DNA of 64,000 nucleotides, from the NCBI GenBank assembly GCA_017591395.1, contig WEDG01000417.1, positions 1 to 64,000 on the forward strand, read 5' to 3'. The notes below the pieces were generated by a model. The model searched no databases and was not told the origin of the DNA. It saw only the letters and a list, made by a program, of their open reading frames with translations. The position numbers and the translations under genes are program-made. Position 1 is the stretch's first letter. Each line of letters opens with the position of its first letter. Source of the DNA: Schistocephalus solidus. Its lineage: Eukaryota > Platyhelminthes > Cestoda > Diphyllobothriidea > Diphyllobothriidae. Positions 21,780-34,960 of the stretch are shown here, piece after piece.

Positions 21780-22830
21780 ACATGCTCATCAGTCATATTC
21801 ACAATGAGGGTACTCCGTCATATTTGGATCTGCGTCCACCTAATCCAGCGTGCCAAGCGACTCCTAGACGTAATTGATTATAACCCGTTCCTGCTACACT
21901 TTGCTTTTATTAACTTCCTATGAAGTCAGCTTACATGAGAGTTAGTCTATCTTCCTCGGCCGGCTTCGGTTAGTAGTCCAGACCTCCACGCCGTTGAGTA
22001 GCGCTGTCCATATGACACCATGTACACACTGAGTTTCATTTAGAGGGCGTGTCACGTCGATTACAGACTGCGTATTGCAGCCTGGCGATGGCTCGCCTGG
22101 CTTTAGAGATTCGTGCTTCATCCTCCTTGTCGAATTCAATGTTCCATGAAGTGGTCCTGCTAACACAGGAGTACAGGCTTGCCACTGATAGGTAGCAGAT
22201 TATCGTTAGCAGTTAGCGTGACCTCAGTGTGTGCGATAGTTGGTGTAGTTTTTTGCATGACAGTCGCCGTCCGCGTGTGGATGGTTCGTCCAAGTTTGAC
22301 GCATCTGGAAGCGGATAGGTCTGAGTTGACTCCACGCCCGCCTCTACTGTGGTATAAAATGCGTAGTCATTGACGAGGAGACGCTAATTTATCCGAAAAC
22401 TGTAGGTCTTTGTGTCAACCTATACGAGATGGATGTTGAATAGTTTCCAATTGCTTTGATATTTAATGCCACTGTCTGTTTGACTTTCTCGGTAGGCGTC
22501 TACCATTGTCGCTAAGAACATGAGGCCGGAACGGAGAAGGCCATGACACACATCTGCTTCCTTCAAGTTGATCCGGTACAACCTTCTGAGTGTACATCAC
22601 GCGTTCGATCATCTCATTACGCCGTCGTGCGACAATCAACGTGAACTCTTTATGGCATCGAAATTGTGTCAGCAATTCCCAGAGGCCATTTCCTTTCAAC
22701 CCTGTCGAGGGCTTCCATATGAGTCAGGAAGGCAGCTATAACCTTGACATCTTTTAGAATTTGTTTTCATGTCTCCTTTTCTCATGCAATTAAGGCTCCA
22801 GTTTACGTCTATCGCACATCTTAGACTGTT
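21780..22830 (-). mobile_element. RTE-like non-LTR retrotransposon, reverse transcriptase fragment
   Basis: The minus-strand translation, in order, gives VIAAFLTHMEALDRVERKW (in place of the usual aspartate-rich first motif, near 22745-22690), GLWELLTQFRCHKEFTLIV (near 22690-22635) and PVVPDQL-type sequence. A much altered YADD region follows (LVNDYAFYTT near 22385-22355), then the thumb end GVIWTALLNGVEVWTTNRSR near 22025-21965. The order and spacing match the RT of flatworm RTE-like LINEs (AFD motif, GLW, ADD, LLYGxExW). Many stops and a corrupted ADD box show it is dead. Endonuclease sequences are not seen here. Confidence 0.65.
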
Positions 22831-22839
22831 TCCTGCAGA

Positions 22840-25800
22840 AATAGCCAACATTGAGATGAGCGGTATTAGGCTTCAAATTAAAAAGTCTACTGACTAAGCC
22901 CTAGCAACATGTAGAGATTCTGTTGAAGGCACATCTAAAGTGCTCGGCCACGCGCGCGTGCTAATATGTAATTTCTCCACTACTGGGTTTGTTTCGTCTG
23001 AGCGGTGAATGTGAAATAGGTTGTCTTCGGCTCGTTAGACACTGCCGATGCGGGGCAGATTATCATCGCAGGTATCTATCAACATCGAGGAGAACATGTG
23101 ACTTAAGAGAGTTGGACGATGACGCAAACAAGCTCCCCCATCCTTTTATTGTTGGTACATTTGCGATCATGCCATCTTGCAGCTGTCTCAACAGCAGTAT
23201 GACCTATTTATGAAATCCAAATAGTCTCGGTAGTCATCATAGATCATTCCTGTGAAACCCTCGAAGGTGCTGGCTTCCTCTGAGTTGTATGAACAGAATT
23301 AACCCTCTTGAATATTTAATATGAAGTTCAGTTGAGACGGCTATAGCACAACGCTGGCTCCTTCCTTTATATTTCCTTTGAGGGGTTGATTTCCTCACAG
23401 AATACAGATGGTCAGTTTTTTACTTGCCAAAAGTGCGCAATCGCCCACTCCAGAGTCTGCCATTTCTCCGCCCATGGAACCTTCCTTTTGAACTGGGAAA
23501 CTGCGCAATTCTGGTAGGTTGGTTGCCTAAGGCGGCCTTGAAGGAAACAAGGAAATTATTCATTTCAATACGACACCTGCTTCGGTAGTTAATCAGCCGT
23601 GTTTGGCCACCCTCAGTCGTTGCTACCCTTGTAAGCGGCACTGAAAGAACGGGAACTCGCTTTGAGCTGTGGTTTTGCTCATGAAGATCTTGCGCATTTA
23701 GAGCTCAGGGAGATCAATTGACACGGTTCGTCAAACCAATCGTGGTCTTTGCCTGTGCACGTCTGACGACTGCGGTTGCGCGGATGGCACCCGGATACGC
23801 TTCAAGTTGTTTTCAGTAGTATTTTGACCACGGGTTTGGGAGAGCTTGCAGCCGACATCCTTAGCTCTGTCCTCGGGAGTCGGTAGGGAATTGTCTAACT
23901 CACTTTTTTCTTGCGGTGTCGTAAGTAATTCTTCTGTAAGTAGGCCTGCATCCCATGAGGACGTCGAGTTAAACTGCGGGGTTAGCACTTTTGTTTGGCA
24001 GAAAAAACACTTGAATTACCCCAAAGCACCCAGAAGCCTGCACTTAAGCCGTCCTCTCCGCAGCAGGCCTTTTAAAGTTTGGATTTTGGGAGGGGATGGC
24101 GGTGGGATATTGCTGACTAGACATAAAGCTTCTACAAGGTAAGTCTTCCAAGTGAATTATCCGTTTAATAAGCCTTTTGCTGTTTGACGGACGTCAACTT
24201 CGTCCGCCAATCTTCTGCCACTGGAATCAGCGGATGGAAAGGGCAACTTTTCTGCGTATTTCGACGTCATATGCTGTGATATATGGTTTTGAACCTATCC
24301 ACACCAACGGAAGCATAATGCACGTTTACTTTCAGCCTCGACAGGCACTGCAAATACGTTTAGCGCAAGCCAGTGAAGTGGTGTCAAGTTATCACAGCAA
24401 TCCCGCATCGGCAAACCCCCAACATGTGCTGACAGCCAGACAGGGGGGATTCTATCGAAGCTGGCTCTTTGGATTAACCTGGATCCAAGATGAATTCATA
24501 TAGTGTCACTTCTCGAATAATCTGTGAACGGAGTAAGTAATCAGCCTTATATGCGACCGTGGGGACAGAGAACCCGACCTGGTCATTCTGCGACCGCGTG
24601 CTTGAGCAGGGATTAGACAGTAGTGACCCAACTCCGTGCCCATATTGAACGCTGAACCTCTTGCGATTGCATGTACATGTGCACCAGCAGCTGTCTGGTC
24701 CTTACCAGTCCTGGCTATCCAAACCGGACAATCCTCTTGAAGGCTGACTCGCACACGACCTTACTGGAGGCCCTGTCACGGCTCCGCAACGTCTTACACT
24801 TGGGACACCGCCCTCGCGCCGGCCATGTCCTCGTAGGGATGCCAACCCCTTCTCCGATAGTTCTGTACAACATACACTATCCTCCCAACTGACCTCACAC
24901 TTCTTCTCTTGTCATACGGAACCGGATCAGAAGGTCCTAGGGGCTAGGGTCTTCCCTAATAACTTAAGGTGCTGCAGCAAGGAGATTATGTGCGGCCAAA
25001 CACTGGAGGACTGCCTTGTTCGTAGACTGGTTTTTTGAATTGAAAGGTTTTTTTGCCGGTTGGAATAATTGAGAGGTCCTCAGGCCCTTTTTAAAGTGTG
25101 CCATGCATTTCAGTCCCCGAGCCGCAGGAGACATAAGGAGTTTTTATTTCCTAGACTATAGAGGCTTCACGAAACCGGCGCTAGCGTGGTGATGTTGGGC
25201 AGCATGTCTCATGCTCCACTCTCCCATGCCATAGGCGGTTAACCTTATTCATTTGCCTTATTTTATTTTACAAATTTAGCTGATATTGCATTTATACCTT
25301 TCATTTCTGCTCCTGTGGATTAAATGAAAAGTTCCAGTCCTTCCGGAACCTGTTCATTGTAGTAAGCAGAAGCAGGTGGTAAAAAAGTACGCTTACTTTT
25401 TATTGTTAAGAACTTTTGTCTTTTTGAATTCGCATACCTTAAGATGAATACCGAGATGGATGTTTCTAAACGTCTTTCTGAACCCATAGTAAGTTGTTGG
25501 CTTGGATTCCATGATACAAGCATTGACCCTCATTCAAATCAGAGTGAAAATTTAGTACCCAGAATTTGAAAAACCAAAATGATTGGAATACAAATGCCAA
25601 TTTGGATGAACTAGGTGTGCGGAATTTGACATTGAATTTAACTCCGTGAAAAAGATCCTATTTTTAAAGGTCTCGCGCGCAAAAGGTCTACATGCATTAC
25701 GTCAACTTCGCATCGCTAACCGGACATTCCCTGAGAGAAGCTATATAAAAGCAAAACCAACTCCAGTGACACATATTTGAGACCAGCTAAATAACCATTT

Positions 25801-28430
25801 CATGTGTTGTATGTGTAGATACTCTTATTGCGTTTGTGAGCCATTTCGGTGGGGTTCAATTCAACTCTGGGTAAAGATAGGTTGTATAAGCCACTTAGTT
25901 TTAATATACACGACTAACTACTCTATTTGGTTTAGTAGGCTTGGTTTGGTTAATTATTTCCTAGATTCCTCCGCGTTTGCCTAATGTTCCTTCTCTCAAA
26001 CGTGTACTCTTTCATCTAATAGATTCTCCGATAACACTAAGACTGAACTTTTTCCCTGTCCGTACACCTCACAGGTCGTTTTGAATTCAGTTTACCTCTG
26101 TTAGAGTGCAAAAGCTGCACTTTCCCGGCATCTGTTAACGGTTTCCTCCTACCCATGCGAACGCCTTGATTTACTACGTTTATTGAAAACGTCCAGCTCA
26201 CCTCATTGTACATCCCTACATGGAAAACTTTAGTAAATGGTTATTACGAGACGGCACACACTGAGACACACGGGCCCTTAGCCGGTTACTCGATTTCATT
26301 GTCATTGTCGATCTGTAACTTCTGTTATTTATTTGATTGTAGTCATATATTCCCTTTGTTGTTGTCCTCTATTCATGGTAGTTTCTGATATTGGTATACA
26401 ATTTAAACTAAAAAACACATATAAGTTTTCTCTTACACTATCCGTAAACTACTTCCTAACTGGAAATATCCCTTAAATATATTTTCATTACGTTTCCTTT
26501 CAATTTTCACACTTAATTAACAGTTTCATTATTTTGTAGACAAAACGCATTCAGTTTACTTCAAAATACTGTTCATTTATTTTTTACAGCAGGTTTTTAT
26601 TTAATTTACTTTAGGGAAAAATAAATGCTGTTAAAATTATTTCCCTTACCGCCTTCTTGTCCATTTGCTTGCAATTTCATTGCTTCTCTAGCGTCCATGT
26701 GCATTTCATCACTTCACAGTAATTTTTCACAATTGGTCTGCTTGGAACGCGCTGTTCTTCATTCCCATTGGTTGTTCTTCCCACTTTTGCCTCACCTACC
26801 ACATTTTCGCTCTGCCGTTTTTCCAAATACCTTTTATTTATTTAGTTAGTTTTTGTTTATTTTTTAACTATCGCACTCAATTTAATTGCTAATTAGAGGC
26901 TTGGATACATATTTTTGATGGATTTTTTTATTGTGTTCATGCTTTTACTTGTCCTTTGTTGTGCCTCACCCGTAAAACCATTATTACCACCGGTCTCGTG
27001 TTGCACGAGCCTGGGGTTATTGGTGGCTTCAGTTGCTTATATAAGCTACCGTCGCCTTAGTCTTTATGGCTTTATCGTGCCGTCAGAGCAAGGTGGCTGA
27101 TGGAAGATAGATAGAGAGTGCGGTAGGTGTTGCACACGTCGCCGCTGTATCCATTCGGCGAAGCACTCGTCGTGTCGTTGTGCCTTGGATTTCATGTTCA
27201 TTTCCCGCCAGTGGCCATAATTGATTATTGTGTATTCCTATTGCCTGAGTTTTGTGCATAACCCGGTCATGACTGAAATAAGTCACAAATCAGTTACTTA
27301 AGCCTCCCTTGTTCCCCATCAGACAGACATCTGAGCGGGTACTAGATGGGAGCCCAAAGCTACTATGAAATGCCTTCATTTTGTCCTGAAACCAGGCTGA
27401 ACCGGTGAGTGTCATTCTCAACTAATTTTTATTATTTCTAATCGAAACCGGCAGTATGCGATCGTATGATCTGACTAGTAGGGCGTCTGGCCTGGTGACC
27501 AAAGGACCATGGGCTCAGATGGTCCCCCCTAAAAGTCATTTGGAGGTGCACAGCTGTGGGCCGCCAGCAAGAGTTCTTGACAAGAGTTCCAGTGAAAAAG
27601 GAAGAGTCCGTATTTTATCCGTAAACAGGTCATGTTAGTGAAGTACCGCCAGTCACATTTGATTAGGACTACCATCTGCATGAGTGCACTCCTGAGAGTA
27701 TTCACTCCATCAGACAAAGGAATTTCAAACCCGTAATCTCGTAGAACTTATATTTTCCATTCATACTTTTTATTGTCAGCTCCAAATCAAAACGTAAATA
27801 TCAATTTCTGTCCAATTTGATCGCGTATTCCTGATCTCAGCCGAGAAAAAGTGAACTGTTAGTGTGGTAGCTGCTCTATGATCAACTGCCCCGGAGTTCA
27901 AACTTTGGACACAGAGCCTGAGGTCAGGACATCATTGGCTGATATCGACACGTAGTCGGCTAAAGTCAATTTTAGTCATCCTATCATGAAGAGTACCAAA
28001 TTCTCTAAAGAAATATTCCTCTAGGAAGCAAGTAATTATCAAGCTCTCTGAAAAGAAAGAACACTGTAACTACGCCCCGGCATTAGCGCCGGAAGATTGG
28101 CGCTAATGTCATAGTTTACTCAATCAGGCGTACAGTGCATCATCACGAAAGACCCAAAGGACGGCAGCGAAGCAGATTTGCCCTCTGTATTGCCCACAAG
28201 CAGACGTTCTGGTTCCTGACAGAATCGTAAAAAGTTATTGATGTCACCCCGTGAGAGCGAGAGAGAAAAATTAACGTTGTTTTCAGTGTCCTGTGTCCGA
28301 AAATACATGAGGAACTTACTGAGCCAGATACTGGCTATCTGACTAGTCCACGGGTGGTAGATAGTGAAGCGGCTAGCAGTGAAAGTCTGTAAGTCTCCCA
28401 ATCCCGTAGAATAAGATATTCCGAGACAGC
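22840..28430. other. Mostly unassigned, AT- and pyrimidine-rich DNA
   Basis: There is no reliable gene. A hydrophilic Gln/Ser/Thr-rich open frame on the minus strand at about 23731-23995 has an AG after a pyrimidine stretch at its 5' side and could be an exon, but no family is recognised and no donor is convincing. Frames at 24177-24503 (+) and 24671-24892 (+) are unsupported. Confidence 0.35.
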
Positions 28431-28454
28431 TGTGATTATGCCACTGGTAGTTGA

Positions 28455-28540
28455 TTGTTGGTTTCGGGTATACCGAAAGCACAGTTTGATGGCACAAGGT
28501 TTGCCATCGAACAAGCTCCTTCGCGGTAGTCGCAAATCAT
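28455..28540 (-). repeat. Inverted partner of the repeat at 30.55 kb
   Basis: On the minus strand this gives GATTTGCGACTACCGCGAAG and about 85 bp more, nearly identical to 30550-30635 on the plus strand. The third-frame peptide CDYREGACSMANLVPSNCAF is shared except for one residue, but the other frames are equally conserved, so this is DNA-level identity and coding is not implied. Confidence 0.8.
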
Positions 28541-28611
28541 AAGGGGTAAGCAGCACAAAGTGCTGCAGGAATGAACCTCAAGAAAAAACTGACAGAGACT
28601 TCTTATTATAG

Positions 28612-28830
28612 GCAAAATGAGATGACCGACAAAGACCTGGGAGACTACAGTACCCAGTTCTGACATACTAGGCGTCATCAGTCAGCCATGCCCACCTTAA
28701 GATTGTGCCACAGCTATAGGCCGAACTCGTGGGCTGCTGACGGAGCTCTAGATTGAGCACCAAGGCATAACGGGACGATTTTGTCCTGTTGGACGATCCA
28801 TGAGCACCCATCTACCATTTTTATCATGTA
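28612..28830. repeat. Decayed SINE (reverse body, forward 5' module)
   Basis: ACCGACAAAGACCTGGGAGACT through GGCGTCATCAGTCAGCCATG is a reverse SINE body. GGAGCTCTAGATTGAGCACC to GGACGATCCATGAGCACCC is a forward 5' module. The tRNA-like part is reduced to GCTCGTGGGC-like scraps. Confidence 0.65.
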
Positions 28831-28839
28831 AATTCCCAC

Positions 28840-30165
28840 GTCCGTCACGACATGGGTATCCCACATCATATTACGACCCAATTTAGGAGGTTGGTGAGAG
28901 ACTTAGCGCCCCAGAGAATTGGTTTAACGGTCTGGACTGAAGGTAAGAGAGTTGAGCTGCTCCGTAGGAAACGGAACTGTCACTATTATTCAAGGTCACA
29001 TAATACGCAGCTTCCATTAATAAAATCTGGATATCCGGCACTTGTCTAAAGACCCGAACTCAGATGCCTGGAGTGACCTTCATTCTACTGTTTATGTCAA
29101 TGCCGATCCTCCAATAGGTGTGGTGGGCCTATCTACAAGCCAATCAACCAAACAGCCAGAGTCGAAATAAGTTAATGGTCAGCTTGCTTACGCTTAACTG
29201 AAAGCCCAGTTTTGTCATCTTCTCCTGCAACGTCGTTATAGGGGCTGCCAATGAAGCTGGATGAAGAGGTATCCAATCAAGAAATATAAACAGGTTTTGC
29301 AAACCTCCTCGTATTTAAACAGCCAGGAGCTCCCATCTATAGGGTTGACAGCTTTATTTGTGATGTTCGAGGTGCCAGTCGTGACAGCCTGGTGTTTTCG
29401 TCTCCTTACATGGGGGTATTTTTCCAATACCACTCTGAATATTTAATATTCTGGACTTCCAACAAGTTAATTGTAAAGAAAGTAATTGCCACTATTTTAG
29501 CAAGGTCATACCTTTGTGTATTTCCGCAAGCCAATGCATGGCACGAAGAGAGTATTGCCCGTAAGGCAAGAACCTATCGTTGGCAAATGCCTAAAAGGTC
29601 ACTTTTCAGTAACACTCGAAATGTCTCGTGCCCTCTTAGAACGAAGAAGGATGGAATAATTAACCGGCCATGCTCACATCTGGCTTGCCCGGAATCTCAG
29701 TCGGCAATTTTGTCATTACGAGGTAAGTTGGGCATCAAACCACTGTTGCAGTTACTGATTCTTCTCTCGGGTCCGACCGAAAATATTAGTATCAAAAGAC
29801 ACCTCCGCAGATCTCGTTCCTTAAATGAACGCGTTCATGCCTTTTTCGGTTTCCAACTCCGAGCCGCGATTGGCGTACGACTGACAGATGCTGCCTAATA
29901 AACCACGACGGTCAGTGCAAAGCCAGTCGTTTTTCTGGCATACTGTGACGTCTCCGTAAAGATCCCAAAGTTCAAGAACACCAACCATGTTTCCTCTTGT
30001 AATCAAGTGAGTGGATTGCAAGGGCTACTCATCCAAAGCAGCAAAGCCCAAGTTTGCATGCCCAAAAACCTTGGCGAGCATCTAAAACCCCGGCAAATCA
30101 CATTAGAAGTTAGCAGTTGATCCGTAGACCGTACGCCGGACTACAAGTACTAAAAGTCAATCACG
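28840..30165. other. Unassigned DNA with a 168-codon open frame
   Basis: A forward open frame at 29392-29898 has no recognisable domain, and its composition (mixed hydrophobic, many Arg and Ser) is not distinctive. No splice signals support it. It may be chance or an old repeat. Confidence 0.3.
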
Positions 30166-30169
30166 GTAC

Positions 30170-30530
30170 CAATAGTGTTCTTTGTCCCTACAAAGAACCA
30201 CACAGTAGATGGGCTCGGCCAACACAGGAGTCAGATCAAAAGCACCATAGGCGTTATTGGGTACGCCCACGCATGAAAAAAATGATGGCACGTACAGGTG
30301 GAAGCTCCTGCCACGCCATCCACCCGCGCCTGATCGCGCCTCTGGTCTGATTTGTTCCGTCTTGGGTGCAGTGGGTGCATTTAAGCGGAGGGAGGAGAGC
30401 GAGGACGATTATGCACCATCGCCTATCAGCCTTGACTTAGTGTCAGCCAGTGAAATCGCGCCAACGTTTTGGCAGCTAACTGTTCCCAGACTACAACCCG
30501 ATTCATGTGCAAGTCTCACCTGTGTGTCGT
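30170..30530 (+). repeat. Decayed foldback-family copy
   Basis: GGCTCGGCCAACACAGGAGT, CATAGGCGTTATTGGGTACG and GGTGGAAGCTCCTGCCACGC, then GCCTCTGGTCTGATTTGTTC, follow the order of the 21.1-21.3 kb copy. Strongly diverged. Confidence 0.45.
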
Positions 30531-30549
30531 CAGTACAACGGACGAAATT

Positions 30550-30635
30550 TGGTGATTTGCGACTACCGCGAAGGAGCTTGTTCGATGGCAAACCTTGTGC
30601 CACCAAACTGTGCTTTTGGTATACCCGGAACCATG
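30550..30635 (+). repeat. Inverted partner of the repeat at 28.46 kb
   Basis: GATTTGCGACTACCGCGAAG to the end of the match near 30635. See the partner entry. The pair brackets about 2.0 kb. Confidence 0.8.
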
Positions 30636-31149
30636 CTATGGAATAAAAAAAAAATCGACGAAAACACTGCCGTATGGAAGACGATGATGAGGATGATAAC
30701 ATGGGAAAAACGAAAATATGAAAAATTCAACATTACTTCCCGATAGCCTGTCTTGTTTAAGCCTAAACCGAATATAACTAGTTACGCTGTGGGGCAACAG
30801 TAAGCAGCGTTGGCCTTGTTAAACGACAATCCTCTAAGCACGCTTCCTCAGTCAACTGGGAATTCTGCCGTCCAAAGTCATTTGGATAGTGGACACTGTT
30901 TTAAAACCACCCCGAAAGCTTGTCCGTAGCGATCTAGTTATCTTTAGATCATCCATTACAGGAGCAGTGAAAACGGCTTGAAATAAACTAAACCCTGATG
31001 GATTACACGGGTGGGTATATGATAAATGACAGTACTCAACGACAGACAACTTTCTATCTCATGATGGTATAAGGATGCAGTTAAAATAAGTGGTGCTGGT
31101 CCTGCAGCGCCTACAGGAGGCGTGTGTCTGTCAACACGTGTGTCTGTGT

Positions 31150-31170
31150 GTCGTGTGTGTGTGTGTGTGC
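31150..31170. repeat. (GT)n microsatellite
   Basis: A short GT tract. Confidence 0.8.
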
Positions 31171-31365
31171 AGAAGGGTGCCAGGGACACCCTTGGGCCTT
31201 GGGATCAAGCAAGTGATGGGCCACGTCTGCAGTGTCAGGCAGACCAGACGGCACCAAGCCTCACACAATTAACAGATATGTACAACATATTCAGGTGATG
31301 GAGCATCATCTGTTGCCTAGGCATGCAAACTGCAGACAATAACGGTTTTTGAGGTTGGAATCCAG

Positions 31366-32036
31366 CTAGGTTGCAGCGTTGCCGCTTTTTCGCGTGGCAG
31401 TGTTGCCACTGTCTCCCACCATCCTCCAACGGAAACCGGAGACTGTCGTCTCCTTGGTGAAGGCCATTCTCCGTTCAGCTATACCTGATGCCGTGACGAA
31501 GGAACTGCGTGCCGCGATGAAAGCATTCACCTTTGAGGGCGCAGATGGTCGGAAGGACGGCAGACGTCGGGTGTACGCGTCCAGGGACTGGTTTTTAGCC
31601 TCTATCCACTTGGCAGCCCGTTCTAACAGAGAAACGCCCCCCAGGTGGCGGGAATGTATGCTTCCATTTAGGAGCAATGGTGCTCTAGGGGCTGAAATAT
31701 TGGGACCTACTCCATTCGTTTTCACAGTCAGCGGCGGCGGTGGAAGCGATTCGGCGGGTTTTTCAGATCGCTGTTGACCTATGGAGTTAATATGAGCATT
31801 CTCCATTTGGGATATGATGTTTTCAGTAGCAACCTCTTTTCTGGGTGTGCGGTAGACAGGAATCTTCTCCTCCGCTGGGACTTTTGCATCTTCTATAGGT
31901 AGGCTCTTCTCCTCCTCCTGCGAGTTGCACTGAGTGGGTTTCAACGCAGGGGCTACGCTGGTCATTCCGTTTACTTCGAATACCACGGGAAGGTCTGATC
32001 TAGTAGCTGACTCTCGCCGACTAAGTGTGGATGATC
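31366..32036 (-). CDS. Candidate exon of an unknown Ser/Pro-rich protein
   Basis: An open minus-strand frame of about 223 codons ends in TAG at 31366-31368. On its 5' side the sequence TTTCTTTTCATCCACTAAG, a pyrimidine-rich tract with AG, forms a good 3' splice site, so the exon would begin at 32036. The frame has no nearby ATG start and is open from the splice site. The product begins SSTLSRRESATRSDLPVV and is rich in Ser, Pro, Glu and Lys, with a PPPPL run and several basic Ser/Thr stretches. It looks like a disordered tail. No domain is recognised. An internal donor (TCAG|GTATAG, near 31482) could end the exon earlier. It lies on the same strand as the kinase exons 25 kb upstream in transcription order and could belong to that gene, but this is only a possibility. 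Confidence 0.5.
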
Positions 32037-32044
32037 CTTAGTGG

Positions 32045-34720
32045 ATGAAAAGAAATCATTCGGACGTTAAAAGCCCAGGATCTCAATGCATGTTTTGCGT
32101 CGTGGATAATTAGCTGGATACTGCGTAAGTAGTACGTTTACATTCAATCGGAATATTATGGCAGATTAAAAAGCAAAGCCGTTTCAAGTTACTCGGTGGC
32201 CTCTTTTCGAAGTAAATTATCAAAAACCCGAGGACCTAGAGGAAGTTCATAAAATTACAAGGGAAATTATTCCATGAACTCTATGAAAATGCTACTCAGA
32301 CATTTAGAAATTCATTTTTTGGGTTCCGAATGCTGATGTTTTTCCCTTTAAAGCACCATTAAGAAGGTTCTTCGTTCTCGTCCCGGTTCACTTCTAGGAG
32401 TATAAAAAAACAATTGAATAGAGTAGAGAAGAAATTTCGCAGTATATCAAGTGAAAGTGCCAGAAATTATGTTAACTAGAGAGGTGTACGGGAATTAGAT
32501 TGGCCCGCCCTATTCACCTAGTGGAAATTCCTCCATTAATGGACGGGGTATGTTATACCCTTAAACAAAAAAGGAAATTTTCGAATCCCAGTGTCTGCAT
32601 GTTTCTTAGACGGTTTTCGAGATATTTTCCCTACTTTATAAATGCAACAACGAATCTTCACTGCGCCATCACTGCAAATGTTACATAAATCTAGCAGAAA
32701 CAATTTATGAAGTACATTAAAAACTTAATAATATAGAGCTCATGTTTCATAAGCTAAACAACATTTGAACAGCTGAATAAGAAACAATTTCCAGATTCTA
32801 TCTGTCAAATATCAGACACAATCAGCTTCCTTTTTAATAACAATATAAAACGGTCCATCTGCCAGTTATTTCAAGGATAACTACCAAATCTCCTTTAAGC
32901 ATTCCATCAACCGTAAAAGTGATAAACACCTATAATGATTAGATTGATTTCATACATAAAAATCCAAACGTTATATTAACCTAAACAGTCTCCTTCAAAA
33001 TGATTCCAAAATAACTAGTCCACGTTTTGCAATTACCTAATCTAACTTACCTTATTGAAATGTTTTATCCTGTACATTTAACTACAAATTGTGCCTGATA
33101 TTATAACCTCTGATGAAAAACCGGCTTCTAAGTCACATTGTTGTAATGCTTTGGTAGTTTAGAAGGTTGCACAGAAGAGTTCCCGTTTGCAAATCATGCT
33201 TTAGAATTTATGTTTGCCAACTATATAAATGCTTCAATTTTTAGTTATTTTTTAACGTTTATTTGTTGATGGGTTATATTTTCTCTCAAGGCCCACATTC
33301 AGCAAAAAACACATGAAAATGAGCAGCATGTTTGGGTAATATTTAGCTTTTAGCAAAGATCTGTGCTCGAATGGCTGCTCGCGGCTCCAAAACACAGGAA
33401 AATTTCAACTCTCTGCTGAGAGGTAACCGAAACATGCGCCAGTGTCGGCAGCCTTATATGTTGGAGTAATCAGTTTGCGTACAGAAAACTATACCAGTCG
33501 CGAATGAATTTTACCAAGCAAAATCCAACCACTGCAACGTGAACAACCACATTTTGGGTAGAACTGCTAAGACACCGGAAAAAGTCTTTTGAGAATGCGC
33601 CTAAGCTGACAACCAACATGCCACCGAGCACGAATTAATCTCTGATGCCTGTCTATATTGTAATCCAACCTTAGGTTTCGTTCCTGGTTAAAAATGCGTT
33701 ACGCAGTGTCAGTTCATGGCTTCAGAGTTCTAGCGTCGTCCGTGGGCATGAGATAAAAGAACTTAAAAAAGCAACCAACAAACACTCCTACTCCCTTACC
33801 TTTCAACTTTCAGAAAATCTCATAAGCTCAAAATTGATATATAAGTTCAGTCAAAATTAACAAGATAAGCGTATTTATACTTGACAAGGGAATTTTCGCC
33901 ACTTATCCGACTATTCCGTGGGATGGAGCTTCATTGCATGTCTTTAAATCGACGCTGGAATCTAGAACGTCTGAAACCGCGATGTGGCAATGTGCATAAT
34001 AGCAGGGTAAAGTGTTTCTTTTATATTAGGAAGAATAACTGAAGCGTAGGTAGGCAGTAGATTTTTAGACGATTATCATTCCTTACATCCGAATTGATTA
34101 TGCGATATATCAATAGCATGACACATCAAATATGTAAAATATTTGCCTAAACCACTGAGAGATGACGGGAACATTTGCCCGAATAATATACCCTAGCCTC
34201 CAACTCTTTATTAAAATGATTAACGGTTCTCACATGCACTTTGATCGGAGAATATTGGCTTGAGTGAAGCTTCAAGACTCAACAGCGTTAAACGTAAAAT
34301 TAATTTGGTCAGTATGAAAATTATCCGGGATTTTCCGTGACGTTCCAGGCACATAAATAAAAGACATTTGGGAGAAAATTCGGTATTCATAGACTATTTC
34401 TTTATAGTAGTTTGATAATTGTTTGGAGTGAATCATATTTCATACACAAATCGCAAATATGGGTTTAGAAAAGTACCGTAGCTAATGCGTTTTCGGAAAT
34501 ACATCTGCGTCCTCACTGTTTTCAAGGTTCTCAACATTCCACCTATCTCGTTCCACCGTTATGAAGAGCACGTGACTCCCTAGCATTTACCGCGACGGAT
34601 GTGGATCACAGCGGACACATTCAAAACACAGTGTAATGCACTTACGTGATTCCCTACCATACTGACAGCAAAGGTGCTAGCTAAAAGCTTTTAGCTCATG
34701 TAATACAGAAATAATGGCAA
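32045..34720. other. AT-rich DNA, no gene seen
   Basis: Stops are dense in all frames. No repeat or RNA was recognised. Confidence 0.55.
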
Positions 34721-34729
34721 TCAGGGTTT

Positions 34730-34960
34730 TTTTGGGTGGGAAAAATAGCAAAAGTTAGGAAAATAAGAAAAAGCAGTTAAGAGGCAGAAGTCTGTGTAAT
34801 GTATCCAGTTCCGTTCACGAAGTAGCGTAGAGTTAAAAAAACGGTGGGTCCTAGCAAACGGTAAACAACCCTAACCCTAAAAATAACCCATACATTAAAG
34901 CTAGCCTTAAATGCAAAACTTACCCTAATCCTTATCATGTATAATGACCGTCAAATAATT
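34730..34960. repeat. Degenerate CCCTAA-like tract
   Basis: AACCCTAACCCTAAAAATAACCC near 34868 and ACTTACCCTAATCCTTA near 34919 resemble decayed units of the metazoan telomere repeat on the C-rich strand. The stretch is short and diverged. Confidence 0.45.
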
